From contig NZ_AFQO01000005.1 in the NCBI RefSeq assembly GCF_000222025.1, positions 1-64,000 on the forward strand: DNA of 64,000 nucleotides. Direction: 5' to 3'. Source of the DNA: Haemophilus haemolyticus M19501 (GTDB taxonomy: Bacteria; Pseudomonadota; Gammaproteobacteria; Enterobacterales; Pasteurellaceae). The position numbers were made by a program, and so were the translations under genes. The number at the start of each line of letters is the position of its first letter. The first letter of the stretch is position 1. Under the pieces are notes generated by a model. The model was not told where the DNA came from and did not search any database. It worked only from the letters and a program-made list of their open reading frames with translations. Positions 10,074 through 18,676 of this stretch are shown here, in pieces.

Positions 10074-10094
10074 TTATTCAGTAATACTGAATAA
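10074..10094. promoter_or_regulatory. Perfect palindrome upstream of hsdR, possible operator
   Basis: Arms TTATTCAGTA / TACTGAATAA around a single A, 26-46 bases upstream of the hsdR start. A related half-site, TTATTGAATAA, follows at 10111-10121. Size and position fit a dimeric repressor site overlapping the hsdR promoter. No regulator gene is identified. The remainder of 10049-10283 is AT-rich and shows no gene. Confidence 0.4.
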
Positions 10095-10283
10095 CTTGAG
10101 TTATTATAAGTTATTGAATAATAAGATTATTTTTGTTGAATATATTTTCTGGTCGTAATTTTTATAGTTTAAATATTAATCAAGAAAACTTTAGTTTTAA
10201 CTAAAGAACTTGACCTCGGATCCATATTTTTATACTATGCGTGCCAACAGTTCCCCTGGCTTTGCCAACTCAAGTGGTTGGAT

Positions 10284-11210
10284 TCACAAGGCTAGGGGCC
10301 ATTTTTTCCATAGATTCCATTCTTTTAGGTCAATAACTAATCCTGTATCTTTTATTGAAATTGCATTATTTTGCACCTTAGGAAATTCATCAAGAACCGC
10401 TAAAAAACGTTCTCCCCAAGTTGAATTTGGACAAATAATATCTAACATTCTTTTCATCAAACAAAAATATACGAATACTTGTTTCGTGGAAAGCATTTTC
10501 CACTGTGGGTCATTTAGCCCTTTCAAGGTTGCATTTATAGGAATAGAACGATTCCATAATCTGCTATGATGTGCAGAAATGTTGCGAATGATGTTAAAAG
10601 CGTGAAGATGCGTTTGTAAATGTCTTCCACTTTTTAAATGATATATTTTAGCAATATGGTCTTTATCTTCCTCTTTCATCCCACTATAAAGTTTTGACAT
10701 TGTGCCAAAATCCCAAACTTCACAGCATACCCAAATAGGCAGATCTTCATATTGTTCTAAATGATGTTTTACAAAACTTGTTTTTCCTTCTCGGCGAATT
10801 AAACTATCAAGTCTATCTAACCATTCTGAATGTCGGAAATTAGAATCAAAAAATTCACTTTTTTTGTGGGCGAGCGGATGATATTTTCCTAATTGATAAG
10901 CAATATTCACACGCATAGCGACTTCAATTCTTTCTAAAGCATCAAGTGCTAATTGTCGTAATTTTTTATCAAAAAGGTAAAGTTGTTTTACATCAGTAAA
11001 AGATGTATTTTCAATAAAGCGGTCTAATTTTTTCTCAGGATTACAAATATCTATTTGGCGAAAAGGATAAAGATAGCCACTAACACGATAATATCCAATG
11101 GTTTTTAAATAACCTAAGGCCTTGGTTTCGTTATCAATGATAAGTCCTCTTTCTTTTAAGCGGGAAAGCTGCTCATCAAAACTTTTCCATTCTTTTAATG
11201 TTTTTGGCAT
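10284..11210 (-). CDS. Abi family (AbiD/AbiF-like) abortive infection protein
   Basis: A 308-residue protein of the Abi_2 family. The N-terminus KALGYLKTIGYYRVSGYLYPFR is typical, and the C-terminal half carries RNISAHHSRLWN, matching the R-N-x-x-A-H HEPN ribonuclease-type motif. Relatives cause abortive infection, thought to act by cleaving RNA when phage infection is sensed. It starts 6 bases after hsdS stops, so it is translated as part of the hsdM-hsdS transcript. Its place inside a restriction operon supports a defence role, and phase changes in hsdS could affect its translation. The trigger is unknown. Confidence 0.85.
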   Translation of the reverse strand: MPKTLKEWKSFDEQLSRLKERGLIIDNETKALGYLKTIGYYRVSGYLYPFRQIDICNPEKKLDRFIENTSFTDVKQLYLFDKKLRQLALDALERIEVAMRVNIAYQLGKYHPLAHKKSEFFDSNFRHSEWLDRLDSLIRREGKTSFVKHHLEQYEDLPIWVCCEVWDFGTMSKLYSGMKEEDKDHIAKIYHLKSGRHLQTHLHAFNIIRNISAHHSRLWNRSIPINATLKGLNDPQWKMLSTKQVFVYFCLMKRMLDIICPNSTWGERFLAVLDEFPKVQNNAISIKDTGLVIDLKEWNLWKKWPLAL

Positions 11211-11216
11211 ATTTTC

Positions 11217-12413
11217 TTATTGTTTAAAATTTAGTAATAATTCTCTGTAATACTCATACCGCTTTTGGCTTTGTTCAATTGCCAACGGCAAGCCTTCGGT
11301 GATGGAATTGGTTAAGGTTTCAAATTTATCGAGGATTGAAACGATGCGGTGTTGTTCTTCGATTGACGGAACAAAAATAGGAATTTCATTCAAAATAGCT
11401 TGTGTTAAGCTCGGTCTGCCTGAACCTGTATCCAATTTTGTTAAATCTACCGTTTTCATAAAATGATAAAAGTATTTTGGTACAATTTGAGTTGTGTCAA
11501 TTTCTGTATAGTAAATCGTATCAACGTTCCAAAATGGTTCTTCAAGGTAAAATATGTTTGTAATAGTTCCTTTTCGTGGAATTAATACCGTAGGTCTATC
11601 GTATGAATATGTATCAACATATCCCATAATCCCACCTGAACCATATATTGGAATATTACCTTCCCCAAGATGTTTCCAATCTTTTCCATTTTTGATTTTA
11701 GCCACATCAATAAGTTTCTTCTTCCCCCCCCCCGAATTTAATTGTTCTAAACTATCAAAAGATAATAATTTTTCTCGATAGTATTCATATTGTTTCTGGC
11801 GTAGTATAAGCTCGCTGGTAAGCTCGCTGGTAAGCTCGCTGGTAAGCTCGCTGGTAAGCTCGCTGGTAAGCTCGCTGGTAAGCTCGCTGGTAAGCTCGCT
11901 GGTAAGCTCGCTGGTAAGCTCGCTGGTAAGAGCTGTCAATGCGTCCAAAATTCGGACGATTTCGGTTTGGACAGAGAGTGGGGGGATGGGGATTGGAATT
12001 TGTTGCAGTTTAGCTTTTGTTAATTTTGCACGTTCCTTTCCAGCTAAGAATGGAATGAAATTCATATTAGTTAAATAATGGTATAAAAAACGATTATTTA
12101 ATTTTTCTTTGCCATTCACTACATGGACGTGGTTATTTGCCCAAAATTTACCTACAGCCCATTGAATAGAGTAATTTTCTAGACTAGCAGAACCATCTTC
12201 AGCAATTAATACAAATTCGCCCTCGTGAGTATATCCTTCGACATAATCTTGGATATTATTAGCACCATAATATGGAATATTCCCTGACACTCGTAAGGAT
12301 GATTTAACTGGTTTTCTTGCATTATTGACGATATTGGCAACTTCATCTAAAGGCTTCCACTCAACCTCAGCCCCATTCAATAATTTCTCTAAAAAAGTGC
12401 GGTTGTTTTTCAT
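11217..12413 (-). CDS. hsdS: Type I (type IC-like) specificity subunit HsdS with two hypermutable repeats
   Basis: A 398-residue DNA-recognition subunit. Target-recognition domain 1 spans about residues 1-160. A spacer of ten TSEL repeats follows (163-202), then a conserved region (QYEYYREKLLSF), a glycine run from the G10 tract (about 227-230), target domain 2 (about 230-370) and a second copy of the conserved region (RYEYYRELLLNF). TSEL corresponds to the TAEL spacer repeat of the EcoR124 (type IC) family, which has two or three copies. Here the frame is open through both repeats, so full-length HsdS is ON. I chose ATG 12413 (MKNNRTFLEKL); the frame extends to 12488 but only through an inverted repeat. 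It lies between hsdM and abi. Confidence 0.9.
   Translation of the reverse strand: MKNNRTFLEKLLNGAEVEWKPLDEVANIVNNARKPVKSSLRVSGNIPYYGANNIQDYVEGYTHEGEFVLIAEDGSASLENYSIQWAVGKFWANNHVHVVNGKEKLNNRFLYHYLTNMNFIPFLAGKERAKLTKAKLQQIPIPIPPLSVQTEIVRILDALTALTSELTSELTSELTSELTSELTSELTSELTSELTSELTSELILRQKQYEYYREKLLSFDSLEQLNSGGGKKKLIDVAKIKNGKDWKHLGEGNIPIYGSGGIMGYVDTYSYDRPTVLIPRKGTITNIFYLEEPFWNVDTIYYTEIDTTQIVPKYFYHFMKTVDLTKLDTGSGRPSLTQAILNEIPIFVPSIEEQHRIVSILDKFETLTNSITEGLPLAIEQSQKRYEYYRELLLNFKQ
11724..11733 (-). repeat. G10 homopolymer tract inside hsdS
   Basis: Ten consecutive C on the plus strand, G10 in the coding sense, encode part of SGGGKK. With nine G the frame ends about 45 codons later; with eleven it ends at TGA within a few codons. 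In either case target domain 2 is lost. Confidence 0.95.
11808..11927 (-). repeat. Ten perfect 12-bp tandem repeats inside hsdS
   Basis: Ten identical copies of AAGCTCGCTGGT (plus strand), encoding TSEL ten times. The unit is a multiple of three, so copy-number change keeps the frame and alters only the length of the spacer between the two DNA-recognition domains. Confidence 0.97.
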
Positions 12414-12433
12414 TGTGTTTTTTGTTGTTCCTC

Positions 12434-12493
12434 GTAGGGTGGCTTTAGCCCACCGTGTGCTATCGTAAATTGGTGGGCTAAAGCCCACCCTAC
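12434..12493. repeat. 60-bp inverted repeat between hsdM and hsdS
   Basis: Arms GTAGGGTGG(-)CTTTAGCCCACC and GGTGGGCTAAAGCCCACCCTAC are near-perfect complements around a loop of about 17 bases. The left arm lacks one G. The motif GTAGGGTGGGCTTTAGCCCACC is a dispersed intergenic repeat I recall from several proteobacteria (REP-like). It fills most of the 83-base hsdM-hsdS gap and would form a strong hairpin in the mRNA. Confidence 0.8.
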
Positions 12494-12496
12494 ACT

Positions 12497-14041
12497 TTAT
12501 GCTTCAATCTCAGCCACAATCTTGTCAATTTCCGCACGCAAGCGGTCAATATTGGTAACAGTTTCACGAATTTGAGCATTGAGTTCATTAATATTAATTA
12601 CTTCGCGGGTGTCTTTTTGTTCCACATACGAACTCACTGCAAGGTTGTAGTCATTTTGGGCGATTTCTTCAAAGGATACGGATTTTGCCAAATGCGGCAC
12701 ATCTTCTTTATCAGCAAAGAGTTTTAGGATTTGCTCGATATGTTCCTCTTCTAAAATGTTGTTATTAGTGGCAGATTTAAATAAACCGCTGGCGTCGATA
12801 AATTGAGTTTGGGTATTGGGTTTGTGCTTGGACAAAACCAAAATATTCACGGCAATACTGGTGCCGTAAAATAGATTAGGTGCAAGGGCAATCACTGTTT
12901 CCACAAAATTATTATCCACCAAATATTGACGAATTTTTTGCTCCGCACCGGCACGATAAAAAATGCCGGGGAAGGAGACAATCGCCGCCCTGCCTTTGCC
13001 TGAAAGATAGCTTAATGCGTGTAAAATAAAGGCAAAATCTGCTTTTGATTTTGGAGCAAGCACACCTGCGGGGGCAAATCGTTCATCGTTAATCAATGTG
13101 GGATCGTCGGAGCCAACCCATTTCACGGAGTAAGGCGGGTTGGAAACAATGGCATCGAAAGGTTTATCATCGCCAAATTGTGGTTCCATTAAGGTGTTGC
13201 CTAAAGCAATATCAAACTTGTCGTAGTTGATGTTATGCAAAAACATATTCATACGGGCAAGGTTGTATGTGGTGTGGTTTATTTCCTGCCCGAAAAAGCC
13301 TTCTTCAATAATATGTTCATCAAATTGTTTTTTGGCTTGAAGCAAAAGTGAGCCAGAACCTGCTGCGGGGTCATAAATTTTATTGACTGAGGTTTGCCCG
13401 TGCATTGCAATTTGAGCAATGAGTTTGGATACGCTTTGCGGCGTGAAAAATTCGCCACCAGATTTGCCTGCATTGGCAGCATAGTTAGAAATAAGATATT
13501 CGTATGCATCGCCAAATAAATCAATGTGGTTATCTTCAAATTTGCCAAAATCAAGTTCAGCCACGCCTTTCAAAACAGCTGTTAAGCGGTCGTTTTTATC
13601 TTTTACGGTATTGCCTAAGCGATTGCTGGTGGTATCAAAATCGGCAAATAAGCCTTTGATATCCTGTTCGGAAGGGTAGCCAGTAGCAGAATTTTCGATA
13701 TCTGTAAAAATGCTTTTCAGATCCGTATTTAAATTCGGATTAGTATTGGCTGTTGCCACGACATTTTTAAATAACTGGCTTGGGTAAATAAAGTAACCTT
13801 TGGTTTTTATGGCATCCGTTTTAATTTCAGGTGTGATGATTTCATCAGGCAATTTAGCGTAATTTACACTTTCATCACCCGCTTCAATATAATTGGTAAA
13901 GTTTTCACTAATAAAACGATAGAAAAGTGTGCCAAGCACATATTGTTTAAAATCCCAACCATCGACGGAACCACGCACATCATTAGCAATTTGCCAAATT
14001 TTGCGTTGGAGTTCGGCACGTTGTTGCATTGCTATTGTCAT
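12497..14041 (-). CDS. hsdM: Type I restriction-modification N6-adenine methyltransferase HsdM
   Basis: A 514-residue methyltransferase subunit. An N-terminal helical domain ([23 protein letters not shown]) is followed by the S-adenosylmethionine motif [11 protein letters not shown] (about residue 224) and the catalytic NPPY (about 299). A C-terminal helical tail ([23 protein letters not shown]) contacts HsdS. With HsdS it methylates adenine in a bipartite target. The ATG has GAGG 9 bases upstream. No pentanucleotide or other simple repeat is visible in this gene, so it appears constitutively in frame. It is the first gene of the hsdM-hsdS-abi transcript. Confidence 0.95.
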   Translation of the reverse strand: MTIAMQQRAELQRKIWQIANDVRGSVDGWDFKQYVLGTLFYRFISENFTNYIEAGDESVNYAKLPDEIITPEIKTDAIKTKGYFIYPSQLFKNVVATANTNPNLNTDLKSIFTDIENSATGYPSEQDIKGLFADFDTTSNRLGNTVKDKNDRLTAVLKGVAELDFGKFEDNHIDLFGDAYEYLISNYAANAGKSGGEFFTPQSVSKLIAQIAMHGQTSVNKIYDPAAGSGSLLLQAKKQFDEHIIEEGFFGQEINHTTYNLARMNMFLHNINYDKFDIALGNTLMEPQFGDDKPFDAIVSNPPYSVKWVGSDDPTLINDERFAPAGVLAPKSKADFAFILHALSYLSGKGRAAIVSFPGIFYRAGAEQKIRQYLVDNNFVETVIALAPNLFYGTSIAVNILVLSKHKPNTQTQFIDASGLFKSATNNNILEEEHIEQILKLFADKEDVPHLAKSVSFEEIAQNDYNLAVSSYVEQKDTREVININELNAQIRETVTNIDRLRAEIDKIVAEIEA

Positions 14042-14262
14042 AAAATCCTCAAAATATTTTATGTAATGAGTTAAATAAAGATGTGAAAAATTATACAGGA
14101 AATGAGTATGTTATGTGTGAGTTTCTATGCGTTTATCCCTAAAACTTCATTTGGGTTGTTTGTAAAAAATAATAGCTCGTCTGAAGGTTCTGCCTTGATA
14201 AAGTGCGGTTGAAATTTGCAATGTTTTTATGAAGGGCTTTTTTAGAGGAAAATATTTGAAAA

Positions 14263-14283
14263 AGGGCATGTCGTGCATGCCCT
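14263..14283 (-). terminator. prlC terminator-like hairpin
   Basis: AGGGCATG / CATGCCCT inverted repeat followed on the minus strand by TTTTC. It is just downstream of prlC and before hsdM. Confidence 0.6.
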
Positions 14284-14296
14284 ATAGTTTGGTGTA

Positions 14297-16342
14297 TTAG
14301 TTCATAATTCCTTTATGTCTTAATAACGCATCTAATTGCGGTTCACGACCACGGAAGCGTTTGAAGAGTTCCATTGGTTCTTCTGAGCCACCACGAGTGA
14401 GAATTTCATCTAAGAATGATTTGCCGGTGATTGGGTTGAAAATACCTTCTTCTTCAAAGCGTGAATAAGCATCAGCCGATAAGACTTCAGCCCATAAATA
14501 GCTGTAATAACCTGCAGCGTAGCCCCCCGCAAAAATATGGCTGAAGCTGTGCGGGGTTCTTGCCCAATCTACGCCTTTTATGACGGCAACTTGTGATTTC
14601 ACTGATTTAAGTGTCTCTAAAATTTGATTGTTTTTTTCCGCATCAAAGGTGTGATGCAAGCGGAAATCAAAAATCCCGAATTCAAGCTGACGCAAGATAA
14701 ACATTGCGGCTTGGAAATTTTTCGCTTTTAACAATTGCGTGAGTTTTTCTTTTGGCAACGGCTCGCCTGTTTCGTAATGCCCTGAAATAAACGCCAAAGC
14801 CTCTTCTTCCCAACACCAGTTTTCCATAAATTGACTTGGTAATTCTACGGCATCCCAAGGCACGCCGTTAATACCCGCTACATCGGAAACATCAATTTGC
14901 GTAAGCATATGATGGATTCCGTGACCAAATTCGTGGAATAGGGTAGTCACTTCATCGTGCGTAAATAACGCTGGCTTATTTCCTATCGGTGCATTGAAGT
15001 TGCAAGTTAAATAAGCCACAGGAGTTTGAATGCTGCCATCTAGTTTGCGTTTACGTCCGATACAGTCATCCATCCACGCACCACCACGTTTGTGTTCGCG
15101 CGCATATAAATCAAGATAGAAACTGCCTCGGAGTTGATCGTTTTCATCGATTAAATCAAAGAAACGTACATCTTTATGCCAAGTATCCACGCCTTTGCAT
15201 TCAATTGCACGAATATTAAAAATGCGTTTAATCAATTCAAACAGTCCCGAAATCACGCGATTTTCGGGAAAATATGGGCGAAGTTCTTCATCATTAATGG
15301 CGTATAAATGTTGTTTTTGTTTTTCGCTGTAAAAACCAATATCCCAAGGTGCAAGTTCAGTGACACCAAATTCTTTTTCGCAGTAATCTTTCAATTCTTG
15401 CAGTTCTTTTTCGCCTTGTGGTTTGGCACGTTCGGCAAGATGATCTAAGAAATCAAGCACTTGTTGTGGGTTTTCTGCCATTTTGGTGGCAAGTGAAAGT
15501 TCGGTATAAGTATTAAAACCGAGTAATTTCGCCAATTCCACGCGTAATGTAAGAATTTCTTCCATAACTTTACTGTTGTCCCATTTGCCAGCATTAGGGC
15601 CTTGCTCTGAGGCACGTGTTGCATAAGCACGGTACATTTCTTCACGCAATGCACGATTTTCACAGTAAGTCATCACAGGCAAATAACTTGGGATTTCTAA
15701 CGTAAAACGATAGCCTTTCAATCCTTTACTTTCGGCAGATTGTTGTGCAGCTTGTAGTGCGGATTCAGGTAAGCCAGCAAGTTCTGCTTCGTTTTCAATG
15801 ACTTTTTCCCAACCCATGGTGGCATCTAATACGTTATTGCTAAATTGTGAATTTAATTCCGATAAGCGCGTCACAATTTCGCCATAACGTTGTTGTTTCT
15901 CTTCTGAAAGCCCAATGCCTGAAAGTTCAAAATCACGCAGTGAATTTTCAATGGCTTTCTTTTGCGCAATAGAATAGTCCGCAAATTCAGCACTGTTTTT
16001 TAACGCTAAATAGGCATTATAAAGCCCTTTATGCTGACCAACCCAAGTGCTGTATTCAGAAAGTAACGGTAAGCACGCTTGATAGGCTTCACGTAATTCA
16101 GCGCTATTTTTTACTGAATTGAGATGAGAAACAGGTGACCAAGCACGATTTAAGCGATCATTAGTTTCTGTTAAAGGTAAAATGAAATTTTCCCAAGTAA
16201 AGTGCGGTTGTTTTAACACTTGTTCTATCGTATAGCGACAATCTTGAATTAATTTTTCAACAGCTGGTTGAATATGTTCTGGCTTGATTTGTGAAAATGG
16301 CGGTAAGCCTTGAATGTTAAGTAATGGGTTTGACATAGACAT
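14297..16342 (-). CDS. prlC: Oligopeptidase A
   Basis: A 681-residue cytosolic M3-family zinc metallopeptidase that degrades short peptides, including cleaved signal peptides. The zinc site HEFGH is at about residues 467-471 (TLFHEFGHGIHHM), with the downstream glutamate in the following helix (MENWCWEEEALAF). Length and start match the family (MSNPLLN). The ATG at 16342 has AAGGAAC with good spacing; a second ATG six bases in is equally possible. A hairpin terminator separates it from hsdM. Confidence 0.95.
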   Translation of the reverse strand: MSMSNPLLNIQGLPPFSQIKPEHIQPAVEKLIQDCRYTIEQVLKQPHFTWENFILPLTETNDRLNRAWSPVSHLNSVKNSAELREAYQACLPLLSEYSTWVGQHKGLYNAYLALKNSAEFADYSIAQKKAIENSLRDFELSGIGLSEEKQQRYGEIVTRLSELNSQFSNNVLDATMGWEKVIENEAELAGLPESALQAAQQSAESKGLKGYRFTLEIPSYLPVMTYCENRALREEMYRAYATRASEQGPNAGKWDNSKVMEEILTLRVELAKLLGFNTYTELSLATKMAENPQQVLDFLDHLAERAKPQGEKELQELKDYCEKEFGVTELAPWDIGFYSEKQKQHLYAINDEELRPYFPENRVISGLFELIKRIFNIRAIECKGVDTWHKDVRFFDLIDENDQLRGSFYLDLYAREHKRGGAWMDDCIGRKRKLDGSIQTPVAYLTCNFNAPIGNKPALFTHDEVTTLFHEFGHGIHHMLTQIDVSDVAGINGVPWDAVELPSQFMENWCWEEEALAFISGHYETGEPLPKEKLTQLLKAKNFQAAMFILRQLEFGIFDFRLHHTFDAEKNNQILETLKSVKSQVAVIKGVDWARTPHSFSHIFAGGYAAGYYSYLWAEVLSADAYSRFEEEGIFNPITGKSFLDEILTRGGSEEPMELFKRFRGREPQLDALLRHKGIMN

Positions 16343-16459
16343 AAATGTTCCTTTTTTGAAAACTACTTTTTATGTGACGGCAAATTCTATAATATCAAGG
16401 TTGAAAAATCTAAAAAATCAGTAATAATGGTTCGCATTTTCTTTTTTATTAGGGGCATT

Positions 16460-16822
16460 ATGAAGTTTATTTACATTGTTTTAGGTTTTCTTTCACTTGC
16501 ACTTGGCATCATTGGGATTTTCCTTCCTCTTTTGCCTACCACGCCGTTTTTATTACTTACTTTATTTTTCTTTGCAAAAGGTTCAAAACGCTTAGAACAA
16601 TGGTTTTTAGGCACAAGTATTTACCAAAAACATCTCAAGTCCTTTAATGAAAATCGGTCATTAAAGAAAAATACCAAAATTTGTATTTTGACTTTTGTTA
16701 CCACAATGCTACTAATTGGTTTCTATTTCACGCCAAGTGTAATAGGGCGTAGTGTTATTGTTGCATTGATTTGTATTAAGTTTTGGTTCTTCTTATTTTG
16801 GGTTAAAACCGAAAATGAATAA
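16460..16822 (+). CDS. DUF454 inner-membrane protein (YbaN-like)
   Basis: A 120-residue protein with a family signature at the N-terminus (LGFLSLALGIIGIFLPLLPTTPF) and a membrane segment there, and two more segments near residues 75-112. The family's function is unknown. ATG 16460 has AGGGGC upstream; a longer in-frame reading from 16427 has none. Its stop overlaps the start of the lipoprotein gene by 8 bases, implying coupled translation. Confidence 0.8.
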   Translation: MKFIYIVLGFLSLALGIIGIFLPLLPTTPFLLLTLFFFAKGSKRLEQWFLGTSIYQKHLKSFNENRSLKKNTKICILTFVTTMLLIGFYFTPSVIGRSVIVALICIKFWFFLFWVKTENE

Positions 16823-18356
16823 TTTGTTCGCGTTGTGCCAACGAAGTGCGGTTATTTTTTCCATTGTTTTTACGGTGGTGGCTTGTGATAAATTGGATAA
16901 TCCCAAGCCTGTTTCGCCACAAGTTGAGGCACCGAAAAATACTCAATTAGAATCTAACCGAATTGAATTAAAACGCGGTGTTTACGGCGATTTGACTTTG
17001 CAACCTTGGCAAGCACAAAACGAAGAACAAATGCAATTATTACGCGATCTTTTTGAAGGCTTAACGGCTTATGATACGCAAGGTAATCTTGTTCCAGCTG
17101 TAGCAGAAAGTTGGCAAACCGAAGACAATAAAACTTGGATTTTCACTTTGCGTGAAAATGCCAAATGGTCAAATGGTGAAGCAGTAACAGCATCAGATTT
17201 TGTGCAATCTTGGCAAGCACTTTCTCAATCTGAAAGCCCGCTAAAAAATTATTTGGCTTTTATGAATCTGAAAAATGCTAAGGCAGTATTGGAAAAAACG
17301 CAAGCTGTGGAATCTCTAGGATTGTTCGCTGAAAATGACTGCACTTTACGCATTGAATTAGATAAAGCATCGCCATATTTACCTTCTATGCTGGCACATG
17401 TCAGTCTTTTACCTCGCTATACGAAAGCGACTGAAACCCTTATCAGCAATGGCGCCTATCAATTACAAAGCCAAGATAATAATCAGCAAGTTTTAACTGC
17501 CAATCCTTATTATTGGGCAAAAGAAAAAGTGATATTTCAGCAAGTGAAGTATCAAAAAATTACAGCAGATGCAGATTTGTCTAATTTTGATGTTGTATTG
17601 AATCCGAAAAAAGTCGATCAGAATATCCAAGATTATCCGCAACTTTGTACTTACTTCTATGAGTTTAATCTTGCCGATCCTATTTTACAGAAAAGTGCGG
17701 TAAGAAAAGCGATTGTTTCGATGGTTTCTACGAAAAATTTAGTTGCAGATATTGCTCATCTTCATCCAAGTAATACTTTTTTACCTAAATCTATGCTAGG
17801 TGAGCAAGAATCTGTTTGGGAGCCAGTTGTTGCAGAACAGCTTCTTTCCCAAAATCAAATTAGTGAAACTCATCCGTTGAAATTACGCATTCGTTATGAT
17901 GATTCGTCTCTGAATCAAACCATTGCAACGCAATTAAATCGTCAGTTATCACAATCAGATTTATTACGAGTTGAAAATCAAGGGGTGAGTTGGCAAGAAT
18001 TGCAAACAGCTCGCACAAAAGGTGATTTTCAATTAATTCGTTCTGGCTGGTGTGCTGATTTTAATGATCCCGTCGCTTTCTTAAATTTGTTCTATTCCAA
18101 AAGCCCTGATAACAAGAATGGCTATAAAAATGCAGAATTTGATCGTTTATTTGAAAGTGCAATGACGACGATATCCGAAAAAATGCGGTTAGAAAATTAC
18201 GCAAAATTAAAAGGGATAGTTCAACAAGAATATTTAGTGTTACCCATTTTTCAATATAGTACGCCAGTTTATCTCGCACCAAGCATAATGGGCGCGCAAG
18301 TAAATTCTGTTGGAACTATTTATAGTAAAGATTTATGGCGAAAGGTTAAAAATTAG
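16815..18356 (+). CDS. Peptide ABC-transporter substrate-binding lipoprotein (SBP family 5)
   Basis: A 513-residue OppA/SapA-type solute-binding protein. The N-terminal signal ends in the lipobox TVVAC, so Cys24 or a close residue is lipidated and the protein sits on the periplasmic face of the inner membrane. Family features include GVYGDLTLQPWQ, a LRDLFEGLTAYD stretch, WSNGEAVTASDFVQSW and SGWCADFNDPVAFLNLF. It corresponds to the H. influenzae HI0213-type protein by recall. No permease or ATPase genes follow, so it must work with a transporter encoded elsewhere. Start is the ATG overlapping the previous stop. Confidence 0.85.
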   Translation: MNNLFALCQRSAVIFSIVFTVVACDKLDNPKPVSPQVEAPKNTQLESNRIELKRGVYGDLTLQPWQAQNEEQMQLLRDLFEGLTAYDTQGNLVPAVAESWQTEDNKTWIFTLRENAKWSNGEAVTASDFVQSWQALSQSESPLKNYLAFMNLKNAKAVLEKTQAVESLGLFAENDCTLRIELDKASPYLPSMLAHVSLLPRYTKATETLISNGAYQLQSQDNNQQVLTANPYYWAKEKVIFQQVKYQKITADADLSNFDVVLNPKKVDQNIQDYPQLCTYFYEFNLADPILQKSAVRKAIVSMVSTKNLVADIAHLHPSNTFLPKSMLGEQESVWEPVVAEQLLSQNQISETHPLKLRIRYDDSSLNQTIATQLNRQLSQSDLLRVENQGVSWQELQTARTKGDFQLIRSGWCADFNDPVAFLNLFYSKSPDNKNGYKNAEFDRLFESAMTTISEKMRLENYAKLKGIVQQEYLVLPIFQYSTPVYLAPSIMGAQVNSVGTIYSKDLWRKVKN

Positions 18357-18489
18357 TAATCACGCTTGCAATCAAGGAAAGAATTCTTTAAGATTGGAGG
18401 CATTGGGGACAACTCCTACATCGTCCCCGTAGCGATTATCTTAGATAACTGTTCCGGAACAGCTAACTAAACAACAGATAATCAAGAAA

Positions 18490-18618
18490 ATGAAAAAGGT
18501 CATTTTTTTCATTTTACTTACTCCTGATAAGCCCCGATCTTTGGAATACGAGACGGGGTTTCTCGTTTTTAGCAATATGCTAAAAAATCTTTTGATTATT
18601 CCGTGGCATAAAGTTTAA
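18490..18618 (+). other. Possible 42-codon small ORF or small RNA
   Basis: Between the lipoprotein gene and the shared terminator, ATG 18490 opens 42 codons (MKKVIFFILLTPDKPRSLEY...) ending at TAA 18618, with a hydrophobic N-terminus. A ribosome binding site is not convincing. The same DNA contains strong structures: GGGGAC / GTCCCC near 18408-18426, and CCCCG / CGGGG near 18533-18557 followed by a broken T tract. It may therefore be a structured RNA. I do not recognise it. Confidence 0.25.
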
Positions 18619-18620
18619 AT

Positions 18621-18661
18621 AAAAAAGCCATGCTGTTCAATATTACAGTATGGCTTTTTTT
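18621..18661. terminator. Bidirectional terminator
   Basis: AAAAAAGCCATGCTG / CAGTATGGCTTTTTT with an A run and a T run on opposite sides. It can end the lipoprotein transcript on the plus strand and ribA on the minus strand. Confidence 0.85.
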
Positions 18662-18676
18662 ACATGCATTGTTTTA

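Noticed and set aside
11808-11927. Repeat array considered as a CRISPR
   Set aside because: Units are 12 bases, perfectly adjacent and without spacers, and they lie in frame inside hsdS.
11808-11927. 12-bp repeats considered as an on/off translational switch
   Set aside because: The unit is a multiple of three and cannot shift the frame; only the G10 tract can do that.
18357-18676. tRNA or known riboswitch downstream of ribA
   Set aside because: No cloverleaf and no FMN (RFN) element pattern; also it is downstream, not upstream, of ribA.
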